Shown in pieces: positions 6,169-6,266 of a stretch of DNA of 6,266 nucleotides. The first letter of the stretch is position 1, and every line of letters begins with the position of its first letter. The notes beneath the pieces were generated by a model. That model was not told where the DNA came from. It was given only the letters and a program-made list of their open reading frames with translations, and did not search any database. Source of the DNA: JBDSYA01 sp039925865 (GTDB lineage Bacteria > Bacteroidota > Ignavibacteria > Tepidaquicellales > Tepidaquicellaceae). Location: NCBI GenBank assembly GCA_039925865.1, contig JBDSYA010000336.1, forward strand, positions 1 to 6,266. The letters are read 5' to 3'. The position numbers and the translations under genes are program-made.

Positions 6169-6174
6169 AAAGGA
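6169..6174 (+). promoter_or_regulatory. Shine-Dalgarno sequence of the plus-strand gene
   Basis: AAAGGA followed by five bases (ACAAA) and the ATG at 6180. It supports the reality and the start of the truncated gene at the right edge. Confidence 0.75.
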
Positions 6175-6179
6175 ACAAA

Positions 6180-6266
6180 ATGAAAAAATTCTTTCTAACT
6201 TTATTTATTCTATCAACTTTATCTTTTTCTTTTAACGAATCAATTGCTCAGATTATAAAACCAAAA
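6180..6266 (+). CDS. N-terminal fragment of an exported protein (signal peptide only), continues beyond window
   Basis: The ATG at 6180 opens 29 codons that run in frame to the window edge. The peptide begins MKKFFLTLFILSTLSFSF and continues NESIAQIIKPK. It has a classical Sec signal: a KK-containing N-region, a hydrophobic core of about 15 residues, and a likely cleavage site after SIA, before Gln. The same A-Q junction is seen in the T9SS cargo protein in this window. A good Shine-Dalgarno sequence precedes the start. It is divergent from the acyl-CoA synthetase. The mature protein lies outside the window, so no function can be given; a secreted or outer-membrane protein is likely. Confidence 0.8.
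   Translation, partial: MKKFFLTLFILSTLSFSFNESIAQIIKPK

Overview
The window comes from a low-GC, AT-rich bacterial genome. It carries most of the first half of a respiratory complex I (NADH:quinone oxidoreductase, nuo) operon, read on the minus strand. Lineage is inferred from one protein with a Por/type IX secretion (T9SS) C-terminal sorting domain of the 'NYPNPFNPTTKI' style. That style is typical of Ignavibacteria and related members of the Bacteroidota/Chlorobi (FCB) group. Split nuoC and nuoD genes fit this. An Ignavibacteria-like organism is the best guess, without phylogenetic proof.

Layout, in transcription order on the minus strand (right to left): a long-chain acyl-CoA synthetase (about 6041 to 4257); nuoA (4200-3832) overlapping nuoB (3841-3353) by 10 bp; a secreted T9SS cargo protein with a choice-of-anchor-J/cleaved-adhesin-like domain (3323-2397), followed by a clear intrinsic terminator (about 2366-2339); nuoC (2288-1806); nuoD (1727-450); a seven-copy 9-bp tandem repeat (447-385); and nuoE (347 to beyond position 1, cut by the window edge). 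At the right edge a divergent plus-strand gene starts at 6180; only its signal peptide is in the window.

How they work together: NuoA is a membrane subunit near the quinone site. NuoB carries cluster N2, NuoC and NuoD form the rest of the quinone-reducing connecting module, and NuoE is the 24-kDa-type [2Fe-2S] subunit of the NADH-oxidising module. The acyl-CoA synthetase would feed fatty acids into beta-oxidation or lipid synthesis; beta-oxidation supplies NADH, so the adjacency may be sensible but could be chance.

Unusual points: (1) a secreted-protein gene with its own strong ribosome binding site and terminator splits nuoAB from nuoCDE; (2) a perfect 9-bp x 7 minisatellite, with an ATG and a GGAG in every unit, fills most of the nuoD-nuoE spacer; (3) a perfect 20-bp palindrome lies in the nuoC-nuoD spacer. 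I see no tRNA, rRNA, CRISPR array, transposase or defence system, and no sign of a wholly new multi-gene system.
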